A stretch of DNA of 7,008 bases from an uncultured Lachnospiraceae bacterium (GCA_902783205.1 CACZQE010000025.1:1-7008), one strand, 5' to 3'; counted from the stretch's first letter, positions 1-6,428 are shown. Notes: generated by a model from the sequence alone, not told the origin. Numbers and translations are program-made.

Positions 1-8
1 AAATATAT

Positions 9-74
9 AAAAAATCAGGAAACGGTTCTTTTCTGCCTGGGAGAATTCTCCCAGGCGGAAAAGAACCGTTCTGA
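9..74 (-). terminator. Intrinsic terminator of the divergent ATP-binding regulator gene
   Basis: Positions 21-45 and 46-70 are inverted copies, 25 bp each with a single mismatch (T34 opposite G57, a G-U type pair on one strand). They meet at a central GAATTC with no spacer. TCAG (15-18) and CTGA (71-74) extend the stem past a two-base bulge. Read on the minus strand the stem is followed by six T residues (complement of A9-A14) and an AT-rich tail, the usual form of a Rho-independent terminator. It lies 20 bp past the stop codon of the gene at 95-508. The stem is far longer than a terminator needs, so it may also be a dispersed palindromic repeat. Confidence 0.85.
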
Positions 75-94
75 CAGTCTGTTATGGAGTGCCT

Positions 95-508
95 TTACAG
101 ATCCTTACGGAAGGTCAGGATATTTTTCCCGTTCTCATGCCTGTAATGGACAGCATCCATACTCTTCTTTACCATATAGATGCCAAGCCCTCCGATCTTG
201 CGCTGCTCTGCAGAAAGCGTAACATCGGGATCCTTTTTTGCCAGGGGATCAAAAGGAATTCCTGTATCCGTGAGCGTGACCATGGCGCTGACTGGTTCGT
301 TGGAGTTTTCTACCTGAATGGTAACCATATTACTGCCTGGCTGATTGGAGTAAGCATAATGGGCAATGTTGACGAATAGTTCTTCCAGTGCGATCTCTAT
401 CTGCATTTTAGCCTTCTTTGTGCATCCGAGAGAATCTAATTCCTGATCCAGGAAAGCGAGAACCTTTTCGAGGTTTTCGGCTTTCGCTTCAATAGCCAGC
501 TCTTTCAT
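95..508 (-). CDS. RsbW-like ATP-binding regulator (HATPase_c_2 anti-sigma family)
   Basis: This 137-aa protein is a single GHKL-type ATPase domain of the size and layout of the RsbW/SpoIIAB anti-sigma kinases. The N-box is EIALEELFVNIAHYAY (about residues 38-53, with Glu42/Glu43 and Asn47). The G1 box is DTGIPFDP (81-88) and the G2 box GGLGIYMVKK (106-115). In the family, such proteins bind a sigma factor or phosphorylate a STAS-domain antagonist. No STAS or PP2C partner is next to it here. The frame stays open to 721, but ATG at 508 is the better start: it is preceded by GGAAAGGAAG and AAGGA on the minus strand, the ATPase fold begins right after it, and the upstream part overlaps a promoter and a structured leader with unrelated peptide sequence. 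It is divergent from the export operon. Its function as an anti-sigma factor is inferred from the fold; the target is unknown. Confidence 0.85.
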   Translation of the reverse strand: MKELAIEAKAENLEKVLAFLDQELDSLGCTKKAKMQIEIALEELFVNIAHYAYSNQPGSNMVTIQVENSNEPVSAMVTLTDTGIPFDPLAKKDPDVTLSAEQRKIGGLGIYMVKKSMDAVHYRHENGKNILTFRKDL

Positions 509-574
509 AACATCCTTGCTTCCTTTCCGCTGATTTATGTATATGATTTGCAATGAATCAGTTTGCATTTCTAT

Positions 575-650
575 TTCATGGCAGGATTGCCAATTGGAAG
601 TCTGCCGCCAGGGAAAGACGCCGCCTGTCGGCAACTGGCGGTCAGAGTGC
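575..650 (-). other. Structured 5' leader of the ATP-binding regulator mRNA
   Basis: With the promoter at 684-711, the regulator mRNA would have a leader of about 170 nt. In it CCGCCAG (605-611) pairs with CTGGCGG (635-641), extended by CTG 602-604 with CAG 643-645 past one bulged base. An inner stem GCCG (620-623)/CGGC (629-632) sits inside this. A second small hairpin is formed by TGGCA (579-583) and TGCCA (588-592). The segment is visibly GC-richer than its AT-rich flanks. I do not recognise a known riboswitch class; it could be a cis-regulatory RNA or simply a stable untranslated leader. Confidence 0.4.
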
Positions 651-683
651 GGGTGAAGTAAAAGCTTTGCTTCCCTCTGCCTT

Positions 684-711
684 ATTATAGTATCACACAA
701 TGACGGGTAAA
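684..711 (-). promoter_or_regulatory. Sigma-A-like promoter of the ATP-binding regulator gene
   Basis: On the minus strand there is a perfect TATAAT -10 box (complement of 684-689) and a TTTACC -35 box (complement of 706-711, 4 of 6 matches to TTGACA) separated by 16 bp. The predicted start of transcription is near 677, about 170 nt upstream of the ATG at 508. The perfect -10 box makes this the best promoter in the window. Confidence 0.6.
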
Positions 712-731
712 TGTCCAGCAAAAAAACTGTT

Positions 732-769
732 TTGTTGTGATGGACTTTTGCTCGATAATATGTGATAAT
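732..769 (+). promoter_or_regulatory. Two overlapping promoters of the export operon
   Basis: The segment GATAATAT occurs twice in tandem with a 10-bp period (754-761 and 764-771). Each copy supplies a GATAAT -10 box. The downstream pair is TGGACT (741-746), 17-bp spacer, GATAAT (764-769), with a TG extended -10 at 761-762. The upstream pair is TTGTTG (732-737), 16-bp spacer, GATAAT (754-759). Transcription would begin near 776 and give a leader of about 120 nt before the TTG start at 896. The boxes look like housekeeping sigma-A targets, not ECF sigma targets. Confidence 0.55.
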
Positions 770-808
770 ATACTGGGAGAAGATTTACAGTCAGCAACAG
801 ATATAGTT

Positions 809-839
809 GGCCTCGGTCACTTTAGTGACCGCTCAGGTC
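809..839 (+). promoter_or_regulatory. Hairpin / palindrome in the export-operon leader
   Basis: CGGTCACT (814-821) and AGTGACCG (824-831) form a perfect 8-bp inverted repeat with only two bases between. CCT (811-813) with AGG (835-837), and flanking G809-G810 with T838-C839, extend it past a 3-nt bulge. It lies between the predicted transcription start and the first gene. There is no T-run after it, so it is not an intrinsic terminator. It may be an operator for a dimeric regulator, an RNA-level control element or an mRNA stabiliser; the sequence alone does not decide. Confidence 0.5.
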
Positions 840-879
840 GAAAGTTTGTCGTTGACTATAAATACAGGATATGACGATA

Positions 880-890
880 GGGGGAGAGGG
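880..890 (+). promoter_or_regulatory. Ribosome-binding site that fixes a TTG start
   Basis: The purine-rich run GGGGGAGAGGG ends five bases before TTG at 896. The next in-frame ATG (929) has no comparable site in front of it. This is why the first operon gene is started at TTG. Confidence 0.65.
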
Positions 891-895
891 CAGTC

Positions 896-1381
896 TTGGA
901 TAATCAGCAGCTATTCAGAAAAAAATCGATGGAACAGCTTTCTGAGCCGGACCAGCTTACCGGATATCTTAAGGTTACCGGACCCGGAGTATGGATTGTG
1001 CTTTCGGGAATTATTGTATTGCTGGCAGGTCTTCTGGTGTGGGGGTTTTTTGGAAGACTGATCAGTACGGTTACTGTTCCCGCCCAGATCCGGGACGGGA
1101 TAGTCATGTGTTATGTGCTGACAGAGGATGTGGAATCTCCGGAAGAGAATATAGATGTAATGATTGGTGACGTGAAGATGGTTGCTGAGCTCTCGAAGGC
1201 AGAATACATTACTTTGGATGCGACCACGGATCCGGAGCTGTATACATCAGGATATCTGGCTCCGGGGAAGGCGGTGATGATTCTTTTCAGCAAGACGGCA
1301 GAACTCAGAGATGGAATATATGATGCGGTTATTACGACAGAAACCTTAAAACCGATTTTCCTCTTATTCTCGAAGGATTGA
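896..1381 (+). CDS. Short HlyD-like secretion protein of an NHLP bacteriocin export system
   Basis: This 161-aa membrane protein opens the export operon. A cytoplasmic N-terminus (LFRKKSMEQLSEPDQL, residues 6-21) and the KVTGPGVWIVL stretch (26-36) match what I know of the N-terminus of NHLP/NHLM secretion proteins. One transmembrane helix covers about 32-52, followed by an outside domain of roughly 105 residues with alternating beta-strand character (for example GKAVMILFS 124-132 and DAVITTETLKPIFLLF 143-158). Full-length HlyD-type adaptors are several hundred residues long and have a lipoyl/barrel-sandwich domain and long coiled coils; both are missing. The reading frame is intact with a good ribosome-binding site, so it looks like a natural short form suited to a single-membrane cell, not a decayed gene. 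The stop is 7 bp before the next start, which implies translational coupling. The partner assignment is mainly from context. Confidence 0.75.
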   Translation: MDNQQLFRKKSMEQLSEPDQLTGYLKVTGPGVWIVLSGIIVLLAGLLVWGFFGRLISTVTVPAQIRDGIVMCYVLTEDVESPEENIDVMIGDVKMVAELSKAEYITLDATTDPELYTSGYLAPGKAVMILFSKTAELRDGIYDAVITTETLKPIFLLFSKD

Positions 1382-1388
1382 TGGAACG

Positions 1389-3581
1389 ATGCGCATGAAT
1401 CGGCAAAGAAGCGCAGGCCATAAACCGGTCAAGGGGAAAGCAGCAAATGTGCCCGTTGTGATGCAGCTCGAGGCACTGGAATGCGGCGCTGCCTGCCTGG
1501 CCATGGTTCTGGCTTATTATGGAAAGTGGATTTCCCTGGAGCAGGTTCGGGTGGATTGCGGGATCTCCCGGGATGGTTCCAACGCTAAAAACATAATGCT
1601 GGCGGCAAAAGGCTATGGTCTGGAAACGGCGGCTTACAGGACTGAACCGTCTGTATTAAAAGAACAGGTAGTATTTCCATGCATTATCCATTGGAATTTT
1701 AATCATTTTGTCGTCCTGGATGGTTTCCTGGGAGGAAAGGTTCTTCTTAATGACCCGGCACAGGGCAGAATTGCCATTTCGGAGGAAGAGTTCGATAAGG
1801 GTTTTACCGGTATTGTGCTGACTTTTGAACCGGGGGAAGACTTTGAGATGACAGGCAGTCGGAAAAGTACTCTTGCCTTTGCAGGAAAGAGACTTGCCGG
1901 GGCAAAATCAGCCGTGATTTTTGTCGCCCTGGTTTCAGTGATCAGTTCCTTGTTCGGCCTGATCAATCCTGCCATGAGCAAGATCTTTATGGACAGACTG
2001 ATTCAGGGACGTAATGACGGCTGGGTGCTTCCTTTTCTGGTTGTCATGACGGTTCTGGCAAGTGCCCAGCTGGTTATCTCCTGGATTCAGGCGATCTATT
2101 CCCTGCGGATCCGGGCAAAGATGGATGTTGTGGGCAGTATGACCTACATGTGGAAGCTGTTGAAGCTCCCCTTGTCCTTTTTTTCCCAGCGTATGGCAGG
2201 AGACCTTCTTCAACGGCAGGCAACAAATGCATCCATCGCGGGAACATTGGTGGACACCTTCGCTCCCTTGCTGTTAGATACCATCATGATGTTTGTCTAT
2301 CTTGCCGTCATGCTTCGCCAAAGTCCTCTTCTGACTCTGATCGGTATCAGCTGCATGTTGATTAATCTGTTCAACTCCTTCCTGGTCTCTGCCAAACGAG
2401 TGAATATTACCAGGGTACAGCAAAGAGATACCGGAAAGCTGTCCAGCCTGACAATGACCGGGATCAAGATGATCGAGACGATCAAAGCCAGCGGATCGGA
2501 AAACGGATTCATGAAAAACTGGGCAGGTCTTCAGGCCAGTGTCAATGCTCAGAATATCAAATTCCGGCGGCTTAATCTCAGCTTTGGTCTGATCACCCCG
2601 CTTTTGTCTCAGACGGCAGATCTTATGGTGATGACTCTGGGAGTTTACCTGACCATGCAGGGTGAGTTTACCGTGGGTATGATTTTTGCCTTTCAGAAAT
2701 TTCTGGAATCCTTCATGACACCTGTCTCCACTTTGATCGGGGCAGGGCAGACAATACAGGAGATGCGCACGGATATGGAGCGTGTGGAGGATGTCATGGA
2801 ATATCCGGATGCTCCTTTCTTTAAGAATGAACCTGTCCGAAATGAAATGGAATACCAGAAGCTTTCCGGTCTGATTGAAATGGATCATGTCAGTTTTGGC
2901 TATGCAAAGCTGTCGGAAGCATTAATAACGGACTTTAGTATGAGGGTGACGCCGGGCAGCAGAGTTGCCCTGGTAGGGGCATCAGGCAGCGGAAAATCTA
3001 CGATCGCCAAACTGGTTTCCGGCCTTTATGAACCCTGGAGCGGACAGATCCTGTTTGATGGAAAGCCAATCTCCGAGATAGACCGGAACGTTTTTACCGG
3101 TTCTCTGGCTGTGGTGGACCAGGATATTGTCCTTTTTGAAGACAGTATCGCCAACAATATACGCATGTGGGATGACACAATACAGGATTTTGAGATTATC
3201 ATGGCGGCAAGGGATGCTCAGATACATGAGGTGATCATGCAGAGGGAAGGTGGATATGATGGCCGCCTTACTGAAGGGGCAAATGACCTTTCCGGAGGGC
3301 AGAGGCAGCGTCTTGAGCTGGCCAGAGTTCTGGCCCAGGATCCTACCATTATTATTCTTGACGAAGCTACCTCTGCTCTGGACGCACAGACTGAACATTC
3401 CGTGATAAAGGGAATCACGGACAGGGGAATTACCTGTATCGTGGTAGCGCACCGTTTGTCTACCATCCGCGACTGCGATGAGATCATTGTCCTGGACAAA
3501 GGAAGAGTCGCAGAGAGGGGAACACATGAAGAGCTCTATGCTAAGAACGGGCTTTACACTGCTCTGGTTACCAACGAATAA
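1389..3581 (+). CDS. NHLP bacteriocin export ABC transporter with C39 peptidase domain
   Basis: This 730-aa inner-membrane exporter joins a leader peptidase, a permease and an ATPase. The N-terminal C39 domain (about 20-145) keeps the full active site: Gln26 (oxyanion hole), Cys32 in LECGAACLAM, His106 in NHFVVLDG and Asp122 in NDPAQGR; the His-Asp spacing of 16 fits the family. Six membrane helices lie at about 173-196, 212-233, 294-312, 314-334, 399-422 and 428-452. The nucleotide-binding domain has Walker A GASGSGKST (530-538), Q-loop Gln578, signature LSGGQ (634-638), Walker B IIILDE (654-659) and H-loop His688. The length is usual for this family. In it, C39 domains cleave a double-Gly-type leader during export. 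ATG 1389 is used, with AAGGA 11 bp upstream; ATG 1395 is possible. It likely pairs with the ABC protein at 3720. The cargo is not in the window. Confidence 0.93.
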   Translation: MRMNRQRSAGHKPVKGKAANVPVVMQLEALECGAACLAMVLAYYGKWISLEQVRVDCGISRDGSNAKNIMLAAKGYGLETAAYRTEPSVLKEQVVFPCIIHWNFNHFVVLDGFLGGKVLLNDPAQGRIAISEEEFDKGFTGIVLTFEPGEDFEMTGSRKSTLAFAGKRLAGAKSAVIFVALVSVISSLFGLINPAMSKIFMDRLIQGRNDGWVLPFLVVMTVLASAQLVISWIQAIYSLRIRAKMDVVGSMTYMWKLLKLPLSFFSQRMAGDLLQRQATNASIAGTLVDTFAPLLLDTIMMFVYLAVMLRQSPLLTLIGISCMLINLFNSFLVSAKRVNITRVQQRDTGKLSSLTMTGIKMIETIKASGSENGFMKNWAGLQASVNAQNIKFRRLNLSFGLITPLLSQTADLMVMTLGVYLTMQGEFTVGMIFAFQKFLESFMTPVSTLIGAGQTIQEMRTDMERVEDVMEYPDAPFFKNEPVRNEMEYQKLSGLIEMDHVSFGYAKLSEALITDFSMRVTPGSRVALVGASGSGKSTIAKLVSGLYEPWSGQILFDGKPISEIDRNVFTGSLAVVDQDIVLFEDSIANNIRMWDDTIQDFEIIMAARDAQIHEVIMQREGGYDGRLTEGANDLSGGQRQRLELARVLAQDPTIIILDEATSALDAQTEHSVIKGITDRGITCIVVAHRLSTIRDCDEIIVLDKGRVAERGTHEELYAKNGLYTALVTNE

Positions 3582-3719
3582 GGATGTAAAATCCCATGCC
3601 GCGCACACCTGGCACCACCATGAAGGAAAGTGAAGGCAGGGGTGCATCCTTTAATGGCCGCATCCCTGGCGGGACGGGCCTGTATTAAAAAATAAGAAGA
3701 AATTCGATGGAGGTTGCCT
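3582..3719 (+). other. 138-bp spacer inside the operon with a 30-codon reading frame
   Basis: The two ABC genes are otherwise in a tight operon, yet 138 bp separate them. ATG 3596 opens a 30-codon frame ending in TAA at 3686-3688, with AAGGA 11 bp upstream. Its product ends in NGRIPGGTGLY. It has a Gly-Gly, but only four residues follow it and the residues before it do not match double-Gly or NHLP leader patterns, so I do not call it a gene. At RNA level AGGATG (3581-3586) can pair with CATCCT (3645-3650), and TCCC (3663-3666) with GGGA (3671-3674). There is no T-run, so transcription probably continues into the next gene. Confidence 0.35.
3706..3713 (+). promoter_or_regulatory. Ribosome-binding site that fixes a GTG start
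   Basis: GATGGAGG ends directly before an in-frame TTG (3714), which leaves no room for that codon to serve as the start. It lies six bases before GTG at 3720, an ideal spacing. The protein then begins (M)SWFDEQIRQR, which fits my knowledge of the family's N-terminus. Confidence 0.75.
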
Positions 3720-5894
3720 GTGAGCTGGTTTGACGAACAGATCCGCCAAAGAAAAATAAATGACGAAAAGATTTTTGCCGAATCTCTGAAGGAAGCAGCC
3801 GGGGCAGTGCTTGGCAGGCCATTTCTGAATATCAAGGATGAGCGAATTCTGACGGGCAGCGCTTTGGAGAAGATCCTGCGATACTATCACATGTCTTACC
3901 GGGAAAGCTCGAGACAATTCCGATCCCTGGAGGAACAGCTGGAATATATCCTTCATCCGCAGGGAATGATGTACAGGAAGGTGAAGCTTGAGCCGGGATG
4001 GCAGTGGGATGCTGTAGGCGCATATTTAGGCTTCAGGAAAGATACCGGATCACCGGTTGCCCTGATTCCCTCAAAACTGATCGGTTATCGATGTTATGAT
4101 GCGGCGTCGAATGATTCCTTTTTTGTGACAAAGAAATCCTCCGGTCTTCTGAAGGAAGAGGCATACTGCTTTTACCGTCCTTTCCCTCAGGAGAATTTAA
4201 GCATACCGCGAATAGCCAGATATATCCTGGAAAGCCTCCGGGTGGAGGATTTTGTTTTGATTTTCGGGATTACCTACCTGACAATACTTGTGGGATTCCT
4301 TCTTCCCAGGCTTACCAATCTGCTTTATGGCACCGTACTCGAAAAGGGGGAGGTTTCTGTCCTGATTGCGATGGCTGTGTTCATGCTGTGTGTTCGGGCA
4401 AGCCGTCTGCTGATTGAGACAGGAGGAAATCTGATCAGCGGCTGTGTGCAGACCCGTCTTCAGCTGGGCATCCAGTCAGCGGCAATGATGCGGGTGCTGT
4501 CCCTGCCGCCTGGGTTTTTTCGCAAATACAGTTCCGGCGAGCTTTCTGCTAGAATGCAGTCAGTAGATTCCTTGTGTATGACCTTGGTGGATACTGTACT
4601 GAGGTCCGGGTTGACCTCTCTGGCGTCGCTTTTGTATGTGACCCAGATCTTCCGGTATGCGCCGGAGCTTGTCGTTCCCTCCCTTTTGATTATCGCTTCT
4701 ACCATTGTATTTTCGACAGTGACCATGATCCTGGAGACAAAACGGCAGAAGAGGATTATGGAGGAGGAGGCCAGAATGCAGGGCATTTCCTTCGCACTCA
4801 TTGGAGGAATACAGAAAATCCGTCTTGCGGGAGCAGAGAAAAGAACCTTTGCCCATTGGGCAAAAACATTTAATAAAACGGCTGAACTAAAGTACAATCC
4901 TCCTATGATCCTGAAAATCCGCAGCACTATTCTGGAGGGGATCAATCTGTTTGGCACTGTCGTTCTTTATGCGATCGCTCTGGCCGGGTCAGTATCACTG
5001 AAGGATTATATGGCCTTTAATCAGGCGTATGGGATGGTGATGGGAGCTTTTGCCTCCCTGGTTTCCACAGCAATGGTTCTGGCCAGAATAAAACCTGTTC
5101 TGGACATGGCTAAGCCTATCCTTGAGACAAAGCCTGAGACAAGCGAACGGAAAACCGTTGTACAAACCCTGAAGGGAAATATTGAACTGAATAACGTTAC
5201 CTTCCGTTATAAACAAAACGGACCTAAGATTGTTGATAATATGTCTTTGAAGATAAAGGCAGGGGAATATGTCGCGATTGTGGGCCCGTCGGGCTGCGGA
5301 AAATCTACTCTGGTCAGGCTGCTTCTTGGATTTGAAAAACCGGAGTTGGGAGGAATTTTTTATGATGGAAAAAATCTGGATCAGATCGACTTAAAATCTC
5401 TGCGGGAAAAGATAGGAACGGTGACACAAAATGGCGGACTCTTCAACGACAGTATTTTTAACAATATTGCATTATCCTCTCCGGGTCTTACCATGGAGGG
5501 GGCGTGGAAAGCCGCCGAAACCGCCTGTGTTGCCGATGATATCCGGGCTATGCCGATGGGCATGTTTACGATGATATCAGAGGGGCAGGGCAGCATCTCC
5601 GGCGGGCAAAAACAGCGGTTGATGATAGCCAGAGCAATTGCTTCCCATCCCTCGATTCTGATATTTGATGAGGCAACTTCCGCCTTGGACAATATAACCC
5701 AGAAGAAAATCACGAAGTCTCTGGATTCACTGCAATGCACCAGAGTTGTGATCGCTCATCGTCTTTCTACGATTCGAAGCTGTCAGAGGATTTTATATCT
5801 TGGGGATGGGAAGGTGCTTGAAGAAGGGACATACGATGAATTGATGGCCAAGCAAGGTTTGTTTGCATCAATGGTAGCCAGGCAACAGGTATGA
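3720..5894 (+). CDS. NHLP bacteriocin export ABC transporter, second permease/ATPase subunit
   Basis: This 724-aa membrane protein is the likely partner half of the C39-containing exporter. It begins (M)SWFDEQIRQRKINDE, typical of the second NHLP/NHLM transporter. Residues 90-155 (WDAVGAYLG, SPVALIPSKLIGYRCYD, EAYCFYRPFP) resemble a degenerate peptidase-like domain without the Cys/His active site. Six membrane helices lie at about 177-200, 213-232, 291-310, 316-337, 404-424 and 436-456. The ATPase domain has Walker A GPSGCGKST (522-530), Q-loop Gln570, signature ISGGQ (626-630, Ile in place of the common Leu), Walker B ILIFDE (646-651) and H-loop His680. All motifs for ATP hydrolysis are present. 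The GTG start is chosen from the ribosome-binding site. A heterodimer with the first transporter is inferred from gene order and family knowledge. Confidence 0.92.
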   Translation: MSWFDEQIRQRKINDEKIFAESLKEAAGAVLGRPFLNIKDERILTGSALEKILRYYHMSYRESSRQFRSLEEQLEYILHPQGMMYRKVKLEPGWQWDAVGAYLGFRKDTGSPVALIPSKLIGYRCYDAASNDSFFVTKKSSGLLKEEAYCFYRPFPQENLSIPRIARYILESLRVEDFVLIFGITYLTILVGFLLPRLTNLLYGTVLEKGEVSVLIAMAVFMLCVRASRLLIETGGNLISGCVQTRLQLGIQSAAMMRVLSLPPGFFRKYSSGELSARMQSVDSLCMTLVDTVLRSGLTSLASLLYVTQIFRYAPELVVPSLLIIASTIVFSTVTMILETKRQKRIMEEEARMQGISFALIGGIQKIRLAGAEKRTFAHWAKTFNKTAELKYNPPMILKIRSTILEGINLFGTVVLYAIALAGSVSLKDYMAFNQAYGMVMGAFASLVSTAMVLARIKPVLDMAKPILETKPETSERKTVVQTLKGNIELNNVTFRYKQNGPKIVDNMSLKIKAGEYVAIVGPSGCGKSTLVRLLLGFEKPELGGIFYDGKNLDQIDLKSLREKIGTVTQNGGLFNDSIFNNIALSSPGLTMEGAWKAAETACVADDIRAMPMGMFTMISEGQGSISGGQKQRLMIARAIASHPSILIFDEATSALDNITQKKITKSLDSLQCTRVVIAHRLSTIRSCQRILYLGDGKVLEEGTYDELMAKQGLFASMVARQQV

Positions 5895-5898
5895 AACA

Positions 5899-5908
5899 GG
5901 GGGGGGGA
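5899..5908 (+). promoter_or_regulatory. Ribosome-binding site of the sigma gene with a nine-G tract
   Basis: Nine consecutive G residues (5899-5907) followed by A serve as the Shine-Dalgarno region of the sigma gene, seven bases before its ATG at 5916. They lie directly after the stop of the second ABC gene (5892-5894). Homopolymeric G tracts of this length are prone to slippage in bacteria, so the spacing of this site could vary between cells. Confidence 0.6.
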
Positions 5909-5915
5909 TCCCAAC

Positions 5916-6419
5916 ATGGCGCCAGTAAAGGAACCTTTTGAGAAGGTATATGAAAAACATTTTTCTGAAATATACAATTATGTGTATTCTCAGCTTTTGC
6001 ACCGGGAAAAGGCAGAGGATTTAGTCAGCGAGGTTTTTATCAAAGCCATGCTTCATTATGACAGTTATGATCCGACAAGAACAACGCCAAGGACCTGGCT
6101 TACCCGCATTGCCCGGAATACATTGATTGATGAATATCGCAAGACGGCCAATAAAAAGTTCATTTCGCTCGATGATGAGGAGAACGAAGTGGAACCTTCT
6201 TATGAGGATGAGTATGACATCTTCAGGCAGGAGGAAGAAAAAGAGGTCTACAGAATTATGTCCCTCCTTACGCCATCGGAACGGGAGCTTCTGGGGATGA
6301 TCTATTTTGAGGAGATGAGCAATCCGGAAATCGGTGAAGTACTGGGAATCAATGCCAAAGCAGTCAGCGAGAGGCATAGAAGGCTGCTGGTGAAATGCCG
6401 GAAGCTGGCAGAGGCATAA
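5916..6419 (+). CDS. ECF-type RNA polymerase sigma factor
   Basis: This 167-aa protein has the two-domain form of group 4 (ECF) sigma factors. Region 2 covers about 10-77, with AEDLVSEVFIKAM (33-45, region 2.2) and TWLTRIARNTLIDEYRK (60-76, regions 2.3-2.4). A strongly acidic linker (85-111) follows. Region 4 covers about 112-165, with a helix-turn-helix around MSNPEIGEVLGINAKAVSERHR (134-155). It directs RNA polymerase to its own set of promoters, which cannot be read from the protein. It begins 21 bp after the second ABC gene and is the last gene of the unit, so it is co-expressed with the exporter. ECF genes usually have an anti-sigma gene beside them; none follows here, since a terminator comes 9 bp after the stop. 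Whether it drives the operon or an unlinked precursor gene is open. Confidence 0.92.
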   Translation: MAPVKEPFEKVYEKHFSEIYNYVYSQLLHREKAEDLVSEVFIKAMLHYDSYDPTRTTPRTWLTRIARNTLIDEYRKTANKKFISLDDEENEVEPSYEDEYDIFRQEEEKEVYRIMSLLTPSERELLGMIYFEEMSNPEIGEVLGINAKAVSERHRRLLVKCRKLAEA

Positions 6420-6428
6420 AAAGACCAG

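Larger units (their letters stand above)
509..895. other. Divergent intergenic regulatory region
   Basis: This 387-bp gap between divergently transcribed genes carries no convincing coding sequence. It holds, from left to right, the long structured leader of the minus-strand regulator gene (509 to about 677), that gene's promoter (684-711), the promoter cluster of the export operon (732-769), a strong hairpin in the operon leader (809-839) and the TTG-start ribosome-binding site (880-890). Open frames that cross it (for example minus 721 to 509 and plus 807 onward) start at TTG and give peptides with no recognisable domain in this part. Confidence 0.7.

Noticed and set aside
509..721. A 71-residue N-terminal extension of the ATP-binding regulator (TTG start at 721).
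   Set aside because: It overlaps the promoter with a perfect TATAAT and the structured leader, has no conserved domain sequence, and ATG 508 has its own good ribosome-binding site.
852..879. TTGACT at 852-857 as the -35 box of a further promoter.
   Set aside because: At the right distance there is only a poor -10 candidate (around 873-879), and the start of transcription would fall nearly on the ribosome-binding site.
807..1061. An 84-codon plus-strand frame starting at TTG 807.
   Set aside because: It overlaps the secretion-protein gene in another frame, begins inside the leader hairpin without a ribosome-binding site, and its Cys/Trp-rich end is an out-of-frame reading of the membrane helix region.
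2274..2888. A 204-codon minus-strand frame inside the C39 ABC gene.
   Set aside because: It is His/Gln-rich with no domain and is fully antisense to a well-supported gene: a shadow frame.
2982..3647. A 221-codon minus-strand frame over the ATPase domain end and the operon spacer.
   Set aside because: It is antisense to the Walker A to H-loop region, has no start signals and no recognisable domain.
3596..3688. The 30-codon frame as the precursor peptide of the exporter.
   Set aside because: Only four residues follow its Gly-Gly, and the hydrophobic positions expected at -7 and -12 are Asn and Arg, so it fits neither double-Gly nor NHLP leaders. Kept only as a low-confidence observation.
4460..4957. 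A 165-codon minus-strand frame inside the second ABC gene.
   Set aside because: It is antisense to a membrane and linker region with clear family sequence on the plus strand; composition is that of a shadow frame.
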